A stretch of 64,000 nt of DNA from DAOMFB01 sp963721385 (GTDB taxonomy: Bacteria > Acidobacteriota > Thermoanaerobaculia > UBA5066). The position numbers were made by a program, and so were the translations under genes. Every line of letters starts with the position of its first letter. Position 1 is the stretch's first letter. The stretch spans positions 992,001 through 1,056,000 of the forward strand of contig CAVRJB010000019.1 in the NCBI GenBank assembly GCA_963721385.1, written 5' to 3'. Shown one piece after another: positions 37,036 through 45,473 of this stretch. A model generated the notes under the pieces. The model had not been told where the DNA came from. It saw nothing but the letters and a program-made list of their open reading frames with translations, and did no database searches.

Positions 37036-38100
37036 GTGCCCACGGCCACGCTCAGTGAACAGACTGCGCTCGACGCGCTCCGGACCGTCAAGTACCCCGG
37101 ATTCTCCCGGGACATCGTCTCGTTCGGCTTCGTGAAGGACCTCGCCGTCGGGGGCGGGAATGTCTCGTTCCGTCTCGCGATGACGGCAGACCAGCCGGCC
37201 ATCGGCGAGCAGCTGAAAGCCGAGTGCGACGCCGTGCTCCGCCGCCTTCCGGGCGTCACGAGCGTCACGATCTCGGTCCAGGCGGCACCCCCGCGCCCGC
37301 CCGTCGTGGCGGCCGGAGCGCCCCTGGGCCAGGCCGAACTCCTCAAGGAGACGCGGTTTACGATCGCCGTCGCGTCGGGAAAGGGAGGCGTCGGGAAGTC
37401 GACCGTGGCGGCGAACCTCGCCCTCGCGCTGACGAGGCTCGGCTATCAGGTCGGATTGATGGACTCGGACATCTACGGGCCGTCCCAGCAGATGATGATG
37501 GGAATCTCCTCGCGCCCCTTCGTCAACGACGAGGAGAAGATTCTCCCGATCGAGAAGCACGGCGTCCGCGTCATGTCGATCGGCTTCCTGATGGACGTCG
37601 ACACGCCCGTCATCTGGCGGGGGCCGATGATCTTCAAGGCCGTCGAGCAGTTTCTCGGCGACGTGGCGTGGGGGAAGCAGGACTTTCTCGTCATCGACCT
37701 GCCGCCCGGCACCGGCGACGCCCAGCTGACGCTCACGCAGAAGGTCCACCTCTCGGGCGCCGTCATCGTGACGACGCCGCAGGACGTCGCCCTGATCGAC
37801 GCCCGCAAGGGACTCGCCATGTTCCAGAAGGTGAACGTCGACGTCCTCGGCATCATCGAGAACATGAGCTACTACGAGTGCCCGAAGTGCGGGAATCGCG
37901 AGGAGATCTTCAAGCATGGCGGCGGCAAGAAGACCGCCGATCTGCTCGGCGTCCCGTTCCTCGGAGAGATTCCCCTCGACCCGCGCGTCGCGGTTCAGGG
38001 CGACGCCGGGACGCCGATCGTCGTCGCCGAACCCGACTCGGTCGTCACGAAGGCGTTTCTCGAGCTGGCCCGGCAGGTCGCGAAGGCCGTCGGCGCCTAA
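37036..38100 (+). CDS. Mrp/NBP35 family iron-sulfur carrier ATPase
   Basis: The 354-residue ApbC-like P-loop protein carries and delivers Fe-S clusters. An N-terminal MIP18/DUF59 domain (about 1-85: LDALRTVKYPGFSRDIVSFG) precedes a deviant Walker A SGKGGVGKSTVAANLALAL, then DSDIYGPSQQMM, a Walker-type LVIDLPPGTGDAQLTL, and a C-terminal CPKCG that forms the bridging-cluster C-x-x-C site (YYECPKCGNREEIF). The start is GTG 37036 with GGGGAGGG upstream. It overlaps the 3' end of the convergent DUF2339 gene by 4 bases. Its location next to FeS-rich respiratory genes fits, but the protein is general. Confidence 0.93.
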   Translation: MPTATLSEQTALDALRTVKYPGFSRDIVSFGFVKDLAVGGGNVSFRLAMTADQPAIGEQLKAECDAVLRRLPGVTSVTISVQAAPPRPPVVAAGAPLGQAELLKETRFTIAVASGKGGVGKSTVAANLALALTRLGYQVGLMDSDIYGPSQQMMMGISSRPFVNDEEKILPIEKHGVRVMSIGFLMDVDTPVIWRGPMIFKAVEQFLGDVAWGKQDFLVIDLPPGTGDAQLTLTQKVHLSGAVIVTTPQDVALIDARKGLAMFQKVNVDVLGIIENMSYYECPKCGNREEIFKHGGGKKTADLLGVPFLGEIPLDPRVAVQGDAGTPIVVAEPDSVVTKAFLELARQVAKAVGA

Positions 38101-39869
38101 GGGGCCGGGGGCGCCTGGGGCGCCGTGGCCGCGGCCCTGAGGAGTCTCGGCGCGAAGACGAGCGCGAGGCCGTAGAGGGCGAAGGCGGGGAAGAGGGTCG
38201 CCGGCCGGCCGTTTGGCAGGTCCTCGAGGACGAGCTTCAAGCCCCCGAGCGCGAGGAGGGGCCAGACGAGCCACGAGAGCTCGAGGAGCCGGGACCTTCT
38301 TCTGCCGGCGGCGAGGAGGATCGCCGCCCCCGCGAGGACGCTGCTTCGGATCATCGCGACGAGACCCGGATCCGCCCCGACGCCGGCGCCGATGAACCTG
38401 GCGAGCGCGTGCTCCACGATCGTCCCGGCGCCGAGCGCCGCGAGGACGGCCGACGTGAAGACTGGCAGGCGGGTCCAGAAAGTCGAGCGGTGGGCTCCGG
38501 GCGCCGTCAACAGGGCATAAACGCCCGCCGCGGCCGCGAAGACCAGGATGGCCGTCGCGGGAATCGGAGCGTCCGAGGCCGAGGAGGGCGCCGCGAAGGC
38601 GACGTAGGATGCGGCGAGCAGCCTCCCCGTCGCGGCGGCGAGGAGGAGGTAGACGGCGGCGTGAGCCGCCGGGGTCCGACCGGCGCCCCGGGCCGCGAAG
38701 GCCGAGGCGACCAGACTGAAGAGGACGAGGGGCGCGAACCGGAGGCCCGCCGGGAGGGCGAGGCCCACGAAGGCGAGCGCGAGGAGGAACGCGAGGGTCG
38801 CATGGAGACGCGCCACCGGGGCGGCTTCCTTCCGGGCATTCGCGAGGGCGTAGAGCGCCGCGGCGCCGGCGGCCGCGCCAGCGCCGACGGCGGTCACCGG
38901 GAGTCCGGCCCGTGATCCGAGCCACGCGGCCGTTCCGAGGCCCGCCGCGAGCGCGGCCGGGGTCTGGATCCAATCGAGCGCGGAGGGCGCGTGCCTCCGG
39001 AGGGCCGTCCGCCAGACGGCGGCGGCGAGATAGAGCGCGGCGAGGAGGATCGCGAGGGCGGCGAGGACGCCGGGCGAGATTCCCGGATACTCGTCGGCAG
39101 CCGCGCCGGGCCGCGTCGCAACGAAACCCGCCGAAGCGACGGCGAAGTCGGCCGCGACGGCCGCCGGCCAGGGGAGGCCGGTCCAGCCCCTCTCGTTCGC
39201 CGCCCCGAGCGACAGCGCGCCGACCGCGAGGAGGAGCGCGACGAACGTCGCCACCGCATGCGTCGTCACGAGCAGAAGGAGGGCCGCGGGGAGGACGCCG
39301 AGCACCACGAACCAGCCGGCGGCCGGGAGGTTCCGGATCGCCGAGAGGGCGAGGCCGAGGGCGGCGAAGACGCCGAGGAGCGCGGCGGCCGTGCCTGCCG
39401 AGAGGACGCCGAGGCGCGTCGCCGCCTCCCAGACGAGGGGGCAGACGACGAGCGTCGCCGTGAGCGCGTCGGCGGCCGCCCGGAGGCGGTCGCCCTTCCG
39501 CGCTCCCCTCTCGGCGAGGAAGAGCCACGCGAGGGCGTACGCGAGGCCCAGCGTCACGCCGGCGCCCGGCGGGAGCGCACCGGCCTCGGTCACGGCGCGA
39601 ATGAGGAAGGCGCCTCCGAGCGCGAGAACGCCGCGTCCGGCGAGGGCGATCGTCCGCGAAAACGACTCGAAGGGCGGCGTCGCGGCATCCACCGGGGAGA
39701 CCACGGCGGCGGCGGCCGCAGCGGCGGGCGCCGGCTCGGCGACGGCTGCCGAAGGAGCCATCGGGGCTTTCCCGGGCATCTCGAGTGCGGCCACGCGGGC
39801 CTCGAGCGATCGGAGCGTCTCGGCGAGTTCGCTCACCTTTGCGGTCAGTTTCGCGACGGCGTCGTCCAT
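38097..39869 (-). CDS. DUF2339-type polytopic membrane protein
   Basis: The 590-residue protein begins with a coiled coil (about residues 3-30: VAKLTAKVSELAETLRSLEA) and an Ala/Pro linker. About seventeen hydrophobic segments then fill the rest. The conserved RTIALAGRGVLALGGAFLIR region and repeated LG-x-A-Y-A-LAWLFLAERG pattern fit the DUF2339 family, whose function is unknown. The gene lies 34 bases downstream of the NrfD-like gene on the same strand and may be transcribed with the respiratory cluster, though nothing suggests a redox role. Confidence 0.72.
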   Translation of the reverse strand: MDDAVAKLTAKVSELAETLRSLEARVAALEMPGKAPMAPSAAVAEPAPAAAAAAAVVSPVDAATPPFESFSRTIALAGRGVLALGGAFLIRAVTEAGALPPGAGVTLGLAYALAWLFLAERGARKGDRLRAAADALTATLVVCPLVWEAATRLGVLSAGTAAALLGVFAALGLALSAIRNLPAAGWFVVLGVLPAALLLLVTTHAVATFVALLLAVGALSLGAANERGWTGLPWPAAVAADFAVASAGFVATRPGAAADEYPGISPGVLAALAILLAALYLAAAVWRTALRRHAPSALDWIQTPAALAAGLGTAAWLGSRAGLPVTAVGAGAAAGAAALYALANARKEAAPVARLHATLAFLLALAFVGLALPAGLRFAPLVLFSLVASAFAARGAGRTPAAHAAVYLLLAAATGRLLAASYVAFAAPSSASDAPIPATAILVFAAAAGVYALLTAPGAHRSTFWTRLPVFTSAVLAALGAGTIVEHALARFIGAGVGADPGLVAMIRSSVLAGAAILLAAGRRRSRLLELSWLVWPLLALGGLKLVLEDLPNGRPATLFPAFALYGLALVFAPRLLRAAATAPQAPPAP

Positions 39870-39903
39870 GGTCCGGTCTTTCCTGCGCGGCGGGCCGCCG
39901 GGG

Positions 39904-41085
39904 TCACGCGGTCTTCGTGCCCTCCTCGTCCCACGGCGGGAGCACCTTCAGGAGAGCCCAGAGGATGACGAACGGGAGGATCAGCAGGAGGATCGCCGGA
40001 AGGAGACCCTCGCGCGTGGCGAAGGCCATCTTGTACGTCGTGTAGCCGAGAAAGCTCTTCGAGAAGAGCTGCCCGCCGATGACCACGTTCCACCGCATGG
40101 CGAAGATGCCGATGAGCGTCAGGACCCCTGCCAGAACGTAGATTCCCTTCCGGGCCCCCTCCGTCAGCTTCACGATCTGCGTGAAAGCGAGGAGTCCGAT
40201 CGGGACGATCGTGCCGAAGACGATCTGGATGAGGATCTGCGACGTGTAGAGCCGCGTCCGGACCATGAAGTCGAGGCTCTGGAACGACTCGTCGGCTTCG
40301 TAGATCCGGTGGATCAGGTCGAGCAGCTCGATCGAGAAGTCGATCAGGAAGGCGTACAGGAGGTACCGGGCGATCGTGTCGATGCACGGCATGTCGATCT
40401 CGATTCCCTTGAGGAAGCAGACCGCCATGTACATCAGGAGGACGAGGGCGATGCCCGAGACGATCGCCGAGAAGAGAAAGACGATCGGCATCACGGGAGT
40501 CGACCACCACGGATTCGCCTTGACCGACCCGAAGATGAAGCCCACGTATCCGTGCAGGAAGAACGCCGATGGGATGCCGATGATCGTGATGAAGCGGCCG
40601 ACCTTGTCGTCCACCTTCAGCGAGGCCTCGCTGATGTCGTCGACGCCGAGCGTGAGCGCCTTGTAGAGCTTCTTCTTCCACCCCGCCTCGCTCCGCGACA
40701 TCAGGACGATCTCCTTCCGGTAGTCGAGCCAGATCTCGACGACGAGGACCGCCATCAGGTACCAGAGGTAGACGAAGCCGAACATCGCCATCGCCGACGT
40801 GGTGTGCGGCGTCAGGTACATCTCGTACGAGCGTTCGGGGTGGCCGAGGTGGAGCTGCAGGGGAAGCGGCGCGACGAGGAGAAAGGCCAGCGCCGTCAGG
40901 AGCGCCAGCCGGTAGGTCGGCTTCACGGCCTGGACGTTGAAGACGCGCTCGAGCGAGGCGAGGATGAAAGCCCCGGCGACGAGTCCGGTGGTGAAGGGGT
41001 AGAGGACGATCAGGATGCTCCACTGAAGCTCGATCTCGTTGGGGTACATGTACCCCTGGACCGCGGAAATGAGGGCTTCTTCCAT
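39904..41085 (-). CDS. nrfD: NrfD/PsrC-family membrane quinone-interacting subunit
   Basis: The 393-residue subunit has about ten membrane helices and no cofactor motif, as expected for NrfD-type proteins that exchange electrons between menaquinol and an FeS partner. Recognisable elements are the first helix (LIVLYPFTTGLVAGAFILAS), LHLGHPERSYEMYLTPHTTS near residue 80 (an L-H-L-G-x-P/H region conserved in the family), and long loops such as AGWKKKLYKALTLGVDDISE. It begins 4 bases after the FeS protein gene, and the two almost certainly form one complex with the tetraheme cytochrome. It lacks any adjacent molybdopterin subunit. Confidence 0.88.
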   Translation of the reverse strand: MEEALISAVQGYMYPNEIELQWSILIVLYPFTTGLVAGAFILASLERVFNVQAVKPTYRLALLTALAFLLVAPLPLQLHLGHPERSYEMYLTPHTTSAMAMFGFVYLWYLMAVLVVEIWLDYRKEIVLMSRSEAGWKKKLYKALTLGVDDISEASLKVDDKVGRFITIIGIPSAFFLHGYVGFIFGSVKANPWWSTPVMPIVFLFSAIVSGIALVLLMYMAVCFLKGIEIDMPCIDTIARYLLYAFLIDFSIELLDLIHRIYEADESFQSLDFMVRTRLYTSQILIQIVFGTIVPIGLLAFTQIVKLTEGARKGIYVLAGVLTLIGIFAMRWNVVIGGQLFSKSFLGYTTYKMAFATREGLLPAILLLILPFVILWALLKVLPPWDEEGTKTA

Positions 41086-41089
41086 CGTC

Positions 41090-41851
41090 CTATCTCACCG
41101 TCCCGTCGAGGTTGTTGTAATAGACCTTCGCGCCGGTCGCCATCTGCGGCTTGAGGACCTGGACCATGTGCGTCCTGAGGAACTCGTGCACGGGGTCCTT
41201 CGGGTTCTTCAGGTCGATGAGCTGGCGAGCCCCGGTGGGGCAGGCCTCGCAGCAGGCGGTGGTCAGTCCCTTCGTGATCCGGTGGTAGCAGAGGTTGCAC
41301 TTGTCGACCGTGTTCGTGGCGGGGTGGATGTACCGGCAGCCGTACGGGCAGGCCTGAATGCAATAGCGGCAGCCGAGGCAGTAGGTCTTGTCCACGAGGA
41401 CGGCGCCGTCAGGGGTCTCGAAGGTGGCTCCCACCGGACACACCTGCGTGCAGGGGGAGTGCGCGCACTGGTTGCAGAGCTTCGGCACGAAGAAGCTCTT
41501 GGCCCCGTCGCCCGCCGGGTACTTCTCGGCAAAGCCGTCGTAGCCGCCGTTCGGGGAGTCGACGTCGGGATGCTCGGACCAGCCCCCCTCGATGTGATAC
41601 CGCTCGACCCAGGTCCGGAAGAAAAACGGCTCGAGGGGGACGCCGTTTTCGGCCTTGTCGGCCCGGACGCAGTTGCCGCACCCGATGCACTTTCCGATGT
41701 CGATGATCATCCCCCAGTAGTGATCCGCCATCTTGTAGGCGGGCTCCATCTCCTTGCCGGACTCGGCGGCCGAAAGGTAAGCGGCCGCGGGAGCCGTGAC
41801 GATCAGGAGCTTGCCGGCCGTGAGGACGAAATCCCGGCGGTTCGACGTCAT
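41090..41851 (-). CDS. periplasmic FeS electron-transfer protein (NrfC/PsrB type) with atypical first cluster
   Basis: The 253-residue protein has a twin-arginine leader (NRRDFVLTAGKLLIVTAP), so it is probably exported folded. Four cysteine groups for FeS clusters follow. Group 1 is CIGCGNCVRADKAEN, where the fourth Cys of C-x2-C-x2-C-x3-C is replaced by Asp. Group 2 is CNQCAHSPCTQVCP. Group 3 is CLGCRYCIQACPYGC. Group 4 is CNLCYHR followed by ACCEACP. It passes electrons between the NrfD subunit and the tetraheme cytochrome. ATG 41851 overlaps the stop of the cytochrome gene (ATGA). The Asp ligand could make cluster 1 a [3Fe-4S] or Asp-ligated cluster, changing its potential. Confidence 0.9.
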   Translation of the reverse strand: MTSNRRDFVLTAGKLLIVTAPAAAYLSAAESGKEMEPAYKMADHYWGMIIDIGKCIGCGNCVRADKAENGVPLEPFFFRTWVERYHIEGGWSEHPDVDSPNGGYDGFAEKYPAGDGAKSFFVPKLCNQCAHSPCTQVCPVGATFETPDGAVLVDKTYCLGCRYCIQACPYGCRYIHPATNTVDKCNLCYHRITKGLTTACCEACPTGARQLIDLKNPKDPVHEFLRTHMVQVLKPQMATGAKVYYNNLDGTVR

Positions 41852-42318
41852 GATTTCGGCTCCTTGTTCGGCGCGTGCGAAGCGTGGCATCCGTGGCAGT
41901 CGCCGCCGTCGAAGTGCGCCTTCAGCTCGATCTGCGGGAACTTCCTGGGCTTGGCCACGTTGGCGAGGTGGCACCTCACGCAGAGCGTCTTCGGCTCCGG
42001 CTTCGCCGGCTTCAGCGCGGACGGGTCCTCCGCGTGCCGGGCAAGAGGCCCGTGGCAGGCCTCGCAGCCGACGCCGGCGTGCTTGCCCGCCGCCAGTTCC
42101 TCCTTTTTGTCCGTGTGGCAGTCGCCGCAAGGGGCCCGACCGGCGAAGGAGACCGGCCGGGACCGGTTGTCCGCGAGCGCCCCGGCCCGGTAGTGCCCGT
42201 AGAGGCCGAAACCCTTGGGGACGAAGATCGCGCGGGCGAGCACGAACAGGACGAGTCCCGCGGCGAAGAGGCCCGCCATCCGGACAAGGTGCATCTTGTC
42301 CTTGAAGAACTTCTGCAT
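41848..42318 (-). CDS. membrane-anchored tetraheme cytochrome c
   Basis: The 156-residue protein has an uncleaved N-terminal helix (VRMAGLFAAGLVLFVLARAI) and four CxxCH heme sites: CGDCH, CEACH, CVRCH and CHGCH. Further His residues (HAGVG, HAED, HFDGG, HASH) could be distal ligands, so the hemes are probably bis-His. Size and layout resemble cytochrome c7/c3-type subunits that accompany NrfD-FeS modules. It probably takes electrons from the FeS protein on the periplasmic side. It is the first gene of the cytochrome-FeS-NrfD operon. Confidence 0.9.
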   Translation of the reverse strand: MQKFFKDKMHLVRMAGLFAAGLVLFVLARAIFVPKGFGLYGHYRAGALADNRSRPVSFAGRAPCGDCHTDKKEELAAGKHAGVGCEACHGPLARHAEDPSALKPAKPEPKTLCVRCHLANVAKPRKFPQIELKAHFDGGDCHGCHASHAPNKEPKS

Positions 42319-42377
42319 GATGGCCGACTATTGATCCGGCGACGGCTGGCTGGCCATGATCAAACCGGATGGACGGA

Positions 42378-42395
42378 GTGATTCACTTGCATCAC
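42378..42395. promoter_or_regulatory. palindrome GTGAT-N8-ATCAC upstream of the tetraheme cytochrome gene
   Basis: GTGAT and ATCAC half-sites are separated by 8 bases, about 60 bases upstream of the tetraheme cytochrome start. The half-sites resemble CRP/FNR-family operators, but the spacing is wider than in the classical site. It could control the downstream tetraheme-FeS-NrfD genes. Confidence 0.3.
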
Positions 42396-42409
42396 GTGTC
42401 CGGTCGCGC

Positions 42410-42446
42410 CCGGCCTCCGCGCCCTTGATCGGGGCGCGAAGGCCGG
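42410..42446 (-). other. 15-bp stem-loop between cytochrome b/c fusion and tetraheme cytochrome genes
   Basis: CCGGCCTCCGCGCCC (42410-42424) pairs with GGGCGCGAAGGCCGG (42432-42446) with one mismatch and a 7-base loop. It lies 10 bases after the stop of the cytochrome b/c gene. No T-run follows in the direction of transcription, so it may partially terminate, protect the upstream mRNA, or act as a processing site that sets different levels for the two gene groups. Confidence 0.55.
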
Positions 42447-42455
42447 AGGCGACGG

Positions 42456-45400
42456 TCAGCGCCGCGAGCCCGGTTCGCGGTCAACCTGACGGATCTTCGC
42501 GTAGAGGAGGATCCCGAAGATCGAGATGAAGGCCGTCGTGAGCAGAAGGCCGTTTCGCCGGTAGCGGTACTCCCCCCACGTTTTCGCGGTCCCGTCCTTC
42601 AGCTGGTCGACGGATTTCGACGCCGCCTCCGAGTTCCGCAGGAAGTCGCTTCGGTCGAACGTGTGGGTGCCGAGGCGGGTCTTCCGGAGGGCGTCGTTTA
42701 CCGCGCTGGACTGGAACCGGAGTTCGTCCACGTCGAAGCCCCGCTCCGAAAGGTGGTCGACCTCGGTCTCGAGCGTCGAGGCCCGGCCGGCGAGGCCGGT
42801 GATCGTCGTGTAGAAGAAGCCCGCCGTCTCGATGCATTTCGGCGTCCCGAACTTCTCGTGGCAATCCGTGCAGAGCGCCTTCGGCCCGGGCTTGAGCATC
42901 GCGTCCGTGGGAACCTCGATCAGGTGGTTGTTGTGACAGGTGGCGCATTCGGGCCACTGGTTCCGCTCGAAGGCCTTCTTGTGCGGGCTGCCGTCGAACA
43001 GCGTCGCATTGGACGCGTGGCAGTGCCGGCAAACCTGCGAAACGAATGCCGTCTGCGGCTGCAGGGCGGCGTGGTTCCCGTGACAGCCGTTGCAGGCCGG
43101 GGCTCCGGCGTCGTGCTTCTTCAGAAGGGCAATGCCGTGCACGCTCTTCCGGTACTGCGCCAGCTGGTTCGTCGGGAGCGGCCTTCCGTCGGGAAGGCTG
43201 TAGCCCTTCATGTACGCGGCATCGGCGTGACACCGGCCGCAGGTCGTCGGGATGTTCTCGGGGAAGACGAGCGACGCCGGGCTGTCGGGGCCGCGGATGC
43301 CGTGGACGCCGTGGCAGCTGACGCACTGGGCCGCCTTCGAGTCCTTTTTCGTGAGGAGGAGCTCGCCGTGACGGCTGCTCCGGTACTTGGCGAGCTGGTC
43401 CACGGGGAGCTTCGGGTTGTAGCTCCGCATGAACTCGCTCGAGGAGTGGCACCGGGCGCAGAACCCGGGGATCCAGGAAAGGTCCTTCTTTCGCGCCTCG
43501 CCGGCCGGCCAGCGCTTGTAGATCTCGGGGGACATCTCCATGTCGGTCGGCTTGCCGCCGTGGCAGCCGGAGCACATCAGGCCCTTGCGGAAGTGGACGT
43601 CGCTCACGACTTCCTTCAGGTCCAGGTGTCCGTACGGCGCGCTGTGGTCCTCGCGGATCCTGAAGATGATCTCGTCCGGCAGGTCCGGATTGCTGTGGCA
43701 CAGGACGCAGTTGTCCGAGAGGACGAGCTCGGTCTTTCGGTCGTCGAGCTCCAGCGAGAGGAGCGTGGCGAGCTGGACGGGGGACGCAAGGAGTCCGGAA
43801 GCCGCCGCCTTGAAGAAGAGCTCCTGGGCGTGACTCGGGAGCTCCCGGAATCGGGCCTTCGATTTCTCGTCGAGGACCGGCTTTCCTTTTTCCTCGGCGG
43901 CGAAGAGCTTCCGGAAATCGGCGGGCCACGAGCCCTCGGCGACGTGGGCGCCCGCCGGGGCGGCAGATGCGGTCGTCGGCGGGGCGGGGGCGCCCTTCTC
44001 TTCGGCGCGGGCCGGGATCCCAGTCAACGAGGCCAGAACGAGGATCGCCGCGGCTCCGGCCGCGCCGCGTCGGGTGTACCTGAAGAGGCCGTAGGCCGCG
44101 AGGAGCGCGGCGGCGATCCCGCCGGCTGCGAGCCAGCTGACGTGGGCGAAGCCGTTGAGAAACGCCTGAAGGAGGACCGCCGCCGTGAAGACGAACGCCA
44201 CGTGCTTGTAGCGGAGGCGGCGGAACGCCGTCACGAGGAAGCCCGCCGCGAAGGTCCAGATCGCGGCCGTCCGCGCGATGACGGCGGCGAGGGCCGGGTC
44301 GGCGGCGGGGTCCTGGCCCTTCGGGACGGTGACGCCGATGTCCCAGGCTTTGAGCGTCAGGAAGCCGATGAAGAGGAGGCCTGCCACGCCGAGGTCCGTG
44401 AAGAGCGGGCTCGGCTTGTCCTTCGCCGCGTTCCGGTCGAGGAGCGGGACGAAGAACGCGATCCCCATCAGGATCGTCGAGAGGAGCAGGCAGGCCTGCG
44501 GGCCTTCCATCCCGAGGACGTGCGCCGGGAACTCCTTGAGCATCTGGTAGATCCAGAGGAAATACCACTCCGGCTTGATTCCCGGGTAGGCGGGCTTCAG
44601 CGGGTTCGCCTTGTCGCCGAGCGCCCACTCCATCCCCGGGATCCCCGGCCCGAAAGGAAGAACGACGGCCAGGATCGCGAGAGCGTTCAGACAGACGACC
44701 CACAGCAGGACGTCTCGCAGGGCGAAGTTCGGGAAGAAGGGCATGCCGGGGGACCGCGGCGCCGGATGGTGTTCGGACTCGAGCGGCTCGGCCATCCCCT
44801 GGCGCTGCACGAAGAGGAGGTGGACGCCGATGATCCCGGCGATCACGAGCGGAAGGATGCAGACGTGGAGGGCGAAGAAGCGGTAGAGCGTCTGAACCGA
44901 GACCTCTTCGCCTCCCCGGAGAACGCGGAGGAGCCACGGGCCGACGAGCGGGACGGACTTCACCGAATCGGTGCCGACGGCCGTCGCGAAGTAGCTCAGC
45001 TCGTTCCACGGCAGGAGGTAACCCGAGAAGCCGAAGCCGAGGACGAGGCCGAACATCGCGAAGCCCGAATACCAGGTCATTTCTCGCGGCTTCCGGTAAG
45101 CCTTCACGAAGAGGACGCTGAAGAGGTGGACCAGGACGGCGAGGCTCATCAGGTGGGCCGACCAGCAGTGGATCGATCGGATCAGCCACCCGAACGGCAC
45201 GTGGCCGACGAGGTATTTCATGCTCTCGTACGACGTCTTCTCTCCGACCTGGTAGTACATGAGGAGCAGGATCCCGGTCACGATCTGGACGACGAAGAAG
45301 AAGAGAGAGACTCCGCCGAAGTAGTACCAGACCGTCGAGTGCGCGCCGACCGGGACTTCCTTGTGGCTCAGGAACTCGACGAGCCCGGAGATCTGGTATC

Positions 45401-45473
45401 TCTCGTCCAGCGCGTGCCAGAGCCGGCCGAGCGCGGTCGTCTGCGGAGGCCCGGAAGCCGGGTTCGTGCTCAC
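42456..45473 (-). CDS. cytochrome b6-type subunit fused to a nine-heme cytochrome c
   Basis: The 1,005-residue protein is a quinol-oxidising cytochrome b joined to a multiheme c domain. The N-terminal 220 residues have two His pairs for b hemes: H102/H116, and H203/H218. The 15-residue spacing in the second pair is typical of b6-type proteins. PEWY at 301-304 is the Qo-site motif. Further helices run to about residue 480. The periplasmic part (about 500-890) holds nine CxxCH motifs: CVLCH, CSGCH, CARCH, CVSCH, CGRCH, CNGCH, CRHCH, CATCH and CTDCH. A final helix (about 970-990) anchors the C-terminus. GTG 45473 overlaps the Rieske stop. It replaces the usual separate cytochrome c1 or f. Confidence 0.93.
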   Translation of the reverse strand: MSTNPASGPPQTTALGRLWHALDERYQISGLVEFLSHKEVPVGAHSTVWYYFGGVSLFFFVVQIVTGILLLMYYQVGEKTSYESMKYLVGHVPFGWLIRSIHCWSAHLMSLAVLVHLFSVLFVKAYRKPREMTWYSGFAMFGLVLGFGFSGYLLPWNELSYFATAVGTDSVKSVPLVGPWLLRVLRGGEEVSVQTLYRFFALHVCILPLVIAGIIGVHLLFVQRQGMAEPLESEHHPAPRSPGMPFFPNFALRDVLLWVVCLNALAILAVVLPFGPGIPGMEWALGDKANPLKPAYPGIKPEWYFLWIYQMLKEFPAHVLGMEGPQACLLLSTILMGIAFFVPLLDRNAAKDKPSPLFTDLGVAGLLFIGFLTLKAWDIGVTVPKGQDPAADPALAAVIARTAAIWTFAAGFLVTAFRRLRYKHVAFVFTAAVLLQAFLNGFAHVSWLAAGGIAAALLAAYGLFRYTRRGAAGAAAILVLASLTGIPARAEEKGAPAPPTTASAAPAGAHVAEGSWPADFRKLFAAEEKGKPVLDEKSKARFRELPSHAQELFFKAAASGLLASPVQLATLLSLELDDRKTELVLSDNCVLCHSNPDLPDEIIFRIREDHSAPYGHLDLKEVVSDVHFRKGLMCSGCHGGKPTDMEMSPEIYKRWPAGEARKKDLSWIPGFCARCHSSSEFMRSYNPKLPVDQLAKYRSSRHGELLLTKKDSKAAQCVSCHGVHGIRGPDSPASLVFPENIPTTCGRCHADAAYMKGYSLPDGRPLPTNQLAQYRKSVHGIALLKKHDAGAPACNGCHGNHAALQPQTAFVSQVCRHCHASNATLFDGSPHKKAFERNQWPECATCHNNHLIEVPTDAMLKPGPKALCTDCHEKFGTPKCIETAGFFYTTITGLAGRASTLETEVDHLSERGFDVDELRFQSSAVNDALRKTRLGTHTFDRSDFLRNSEAASKSVDQLKDGTAKTWGEYRYRRNGLLLTTAFISIFGILLYAKIRQVDREPGSRR

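Noticed and set aside
36580..39528. Minus-strand open frame of 982 codons across the Mrp and DUF2339 genes
   Set aside because: It is Arg/Gly-rich and overlaps two well-supported genes in other frames.
40376..40666. Plus-strand frame with several Met and moderate length opposite nrfD
   Set aside because: No domain or signal is visible and it lies wholly within a conserved membrane protein gene.
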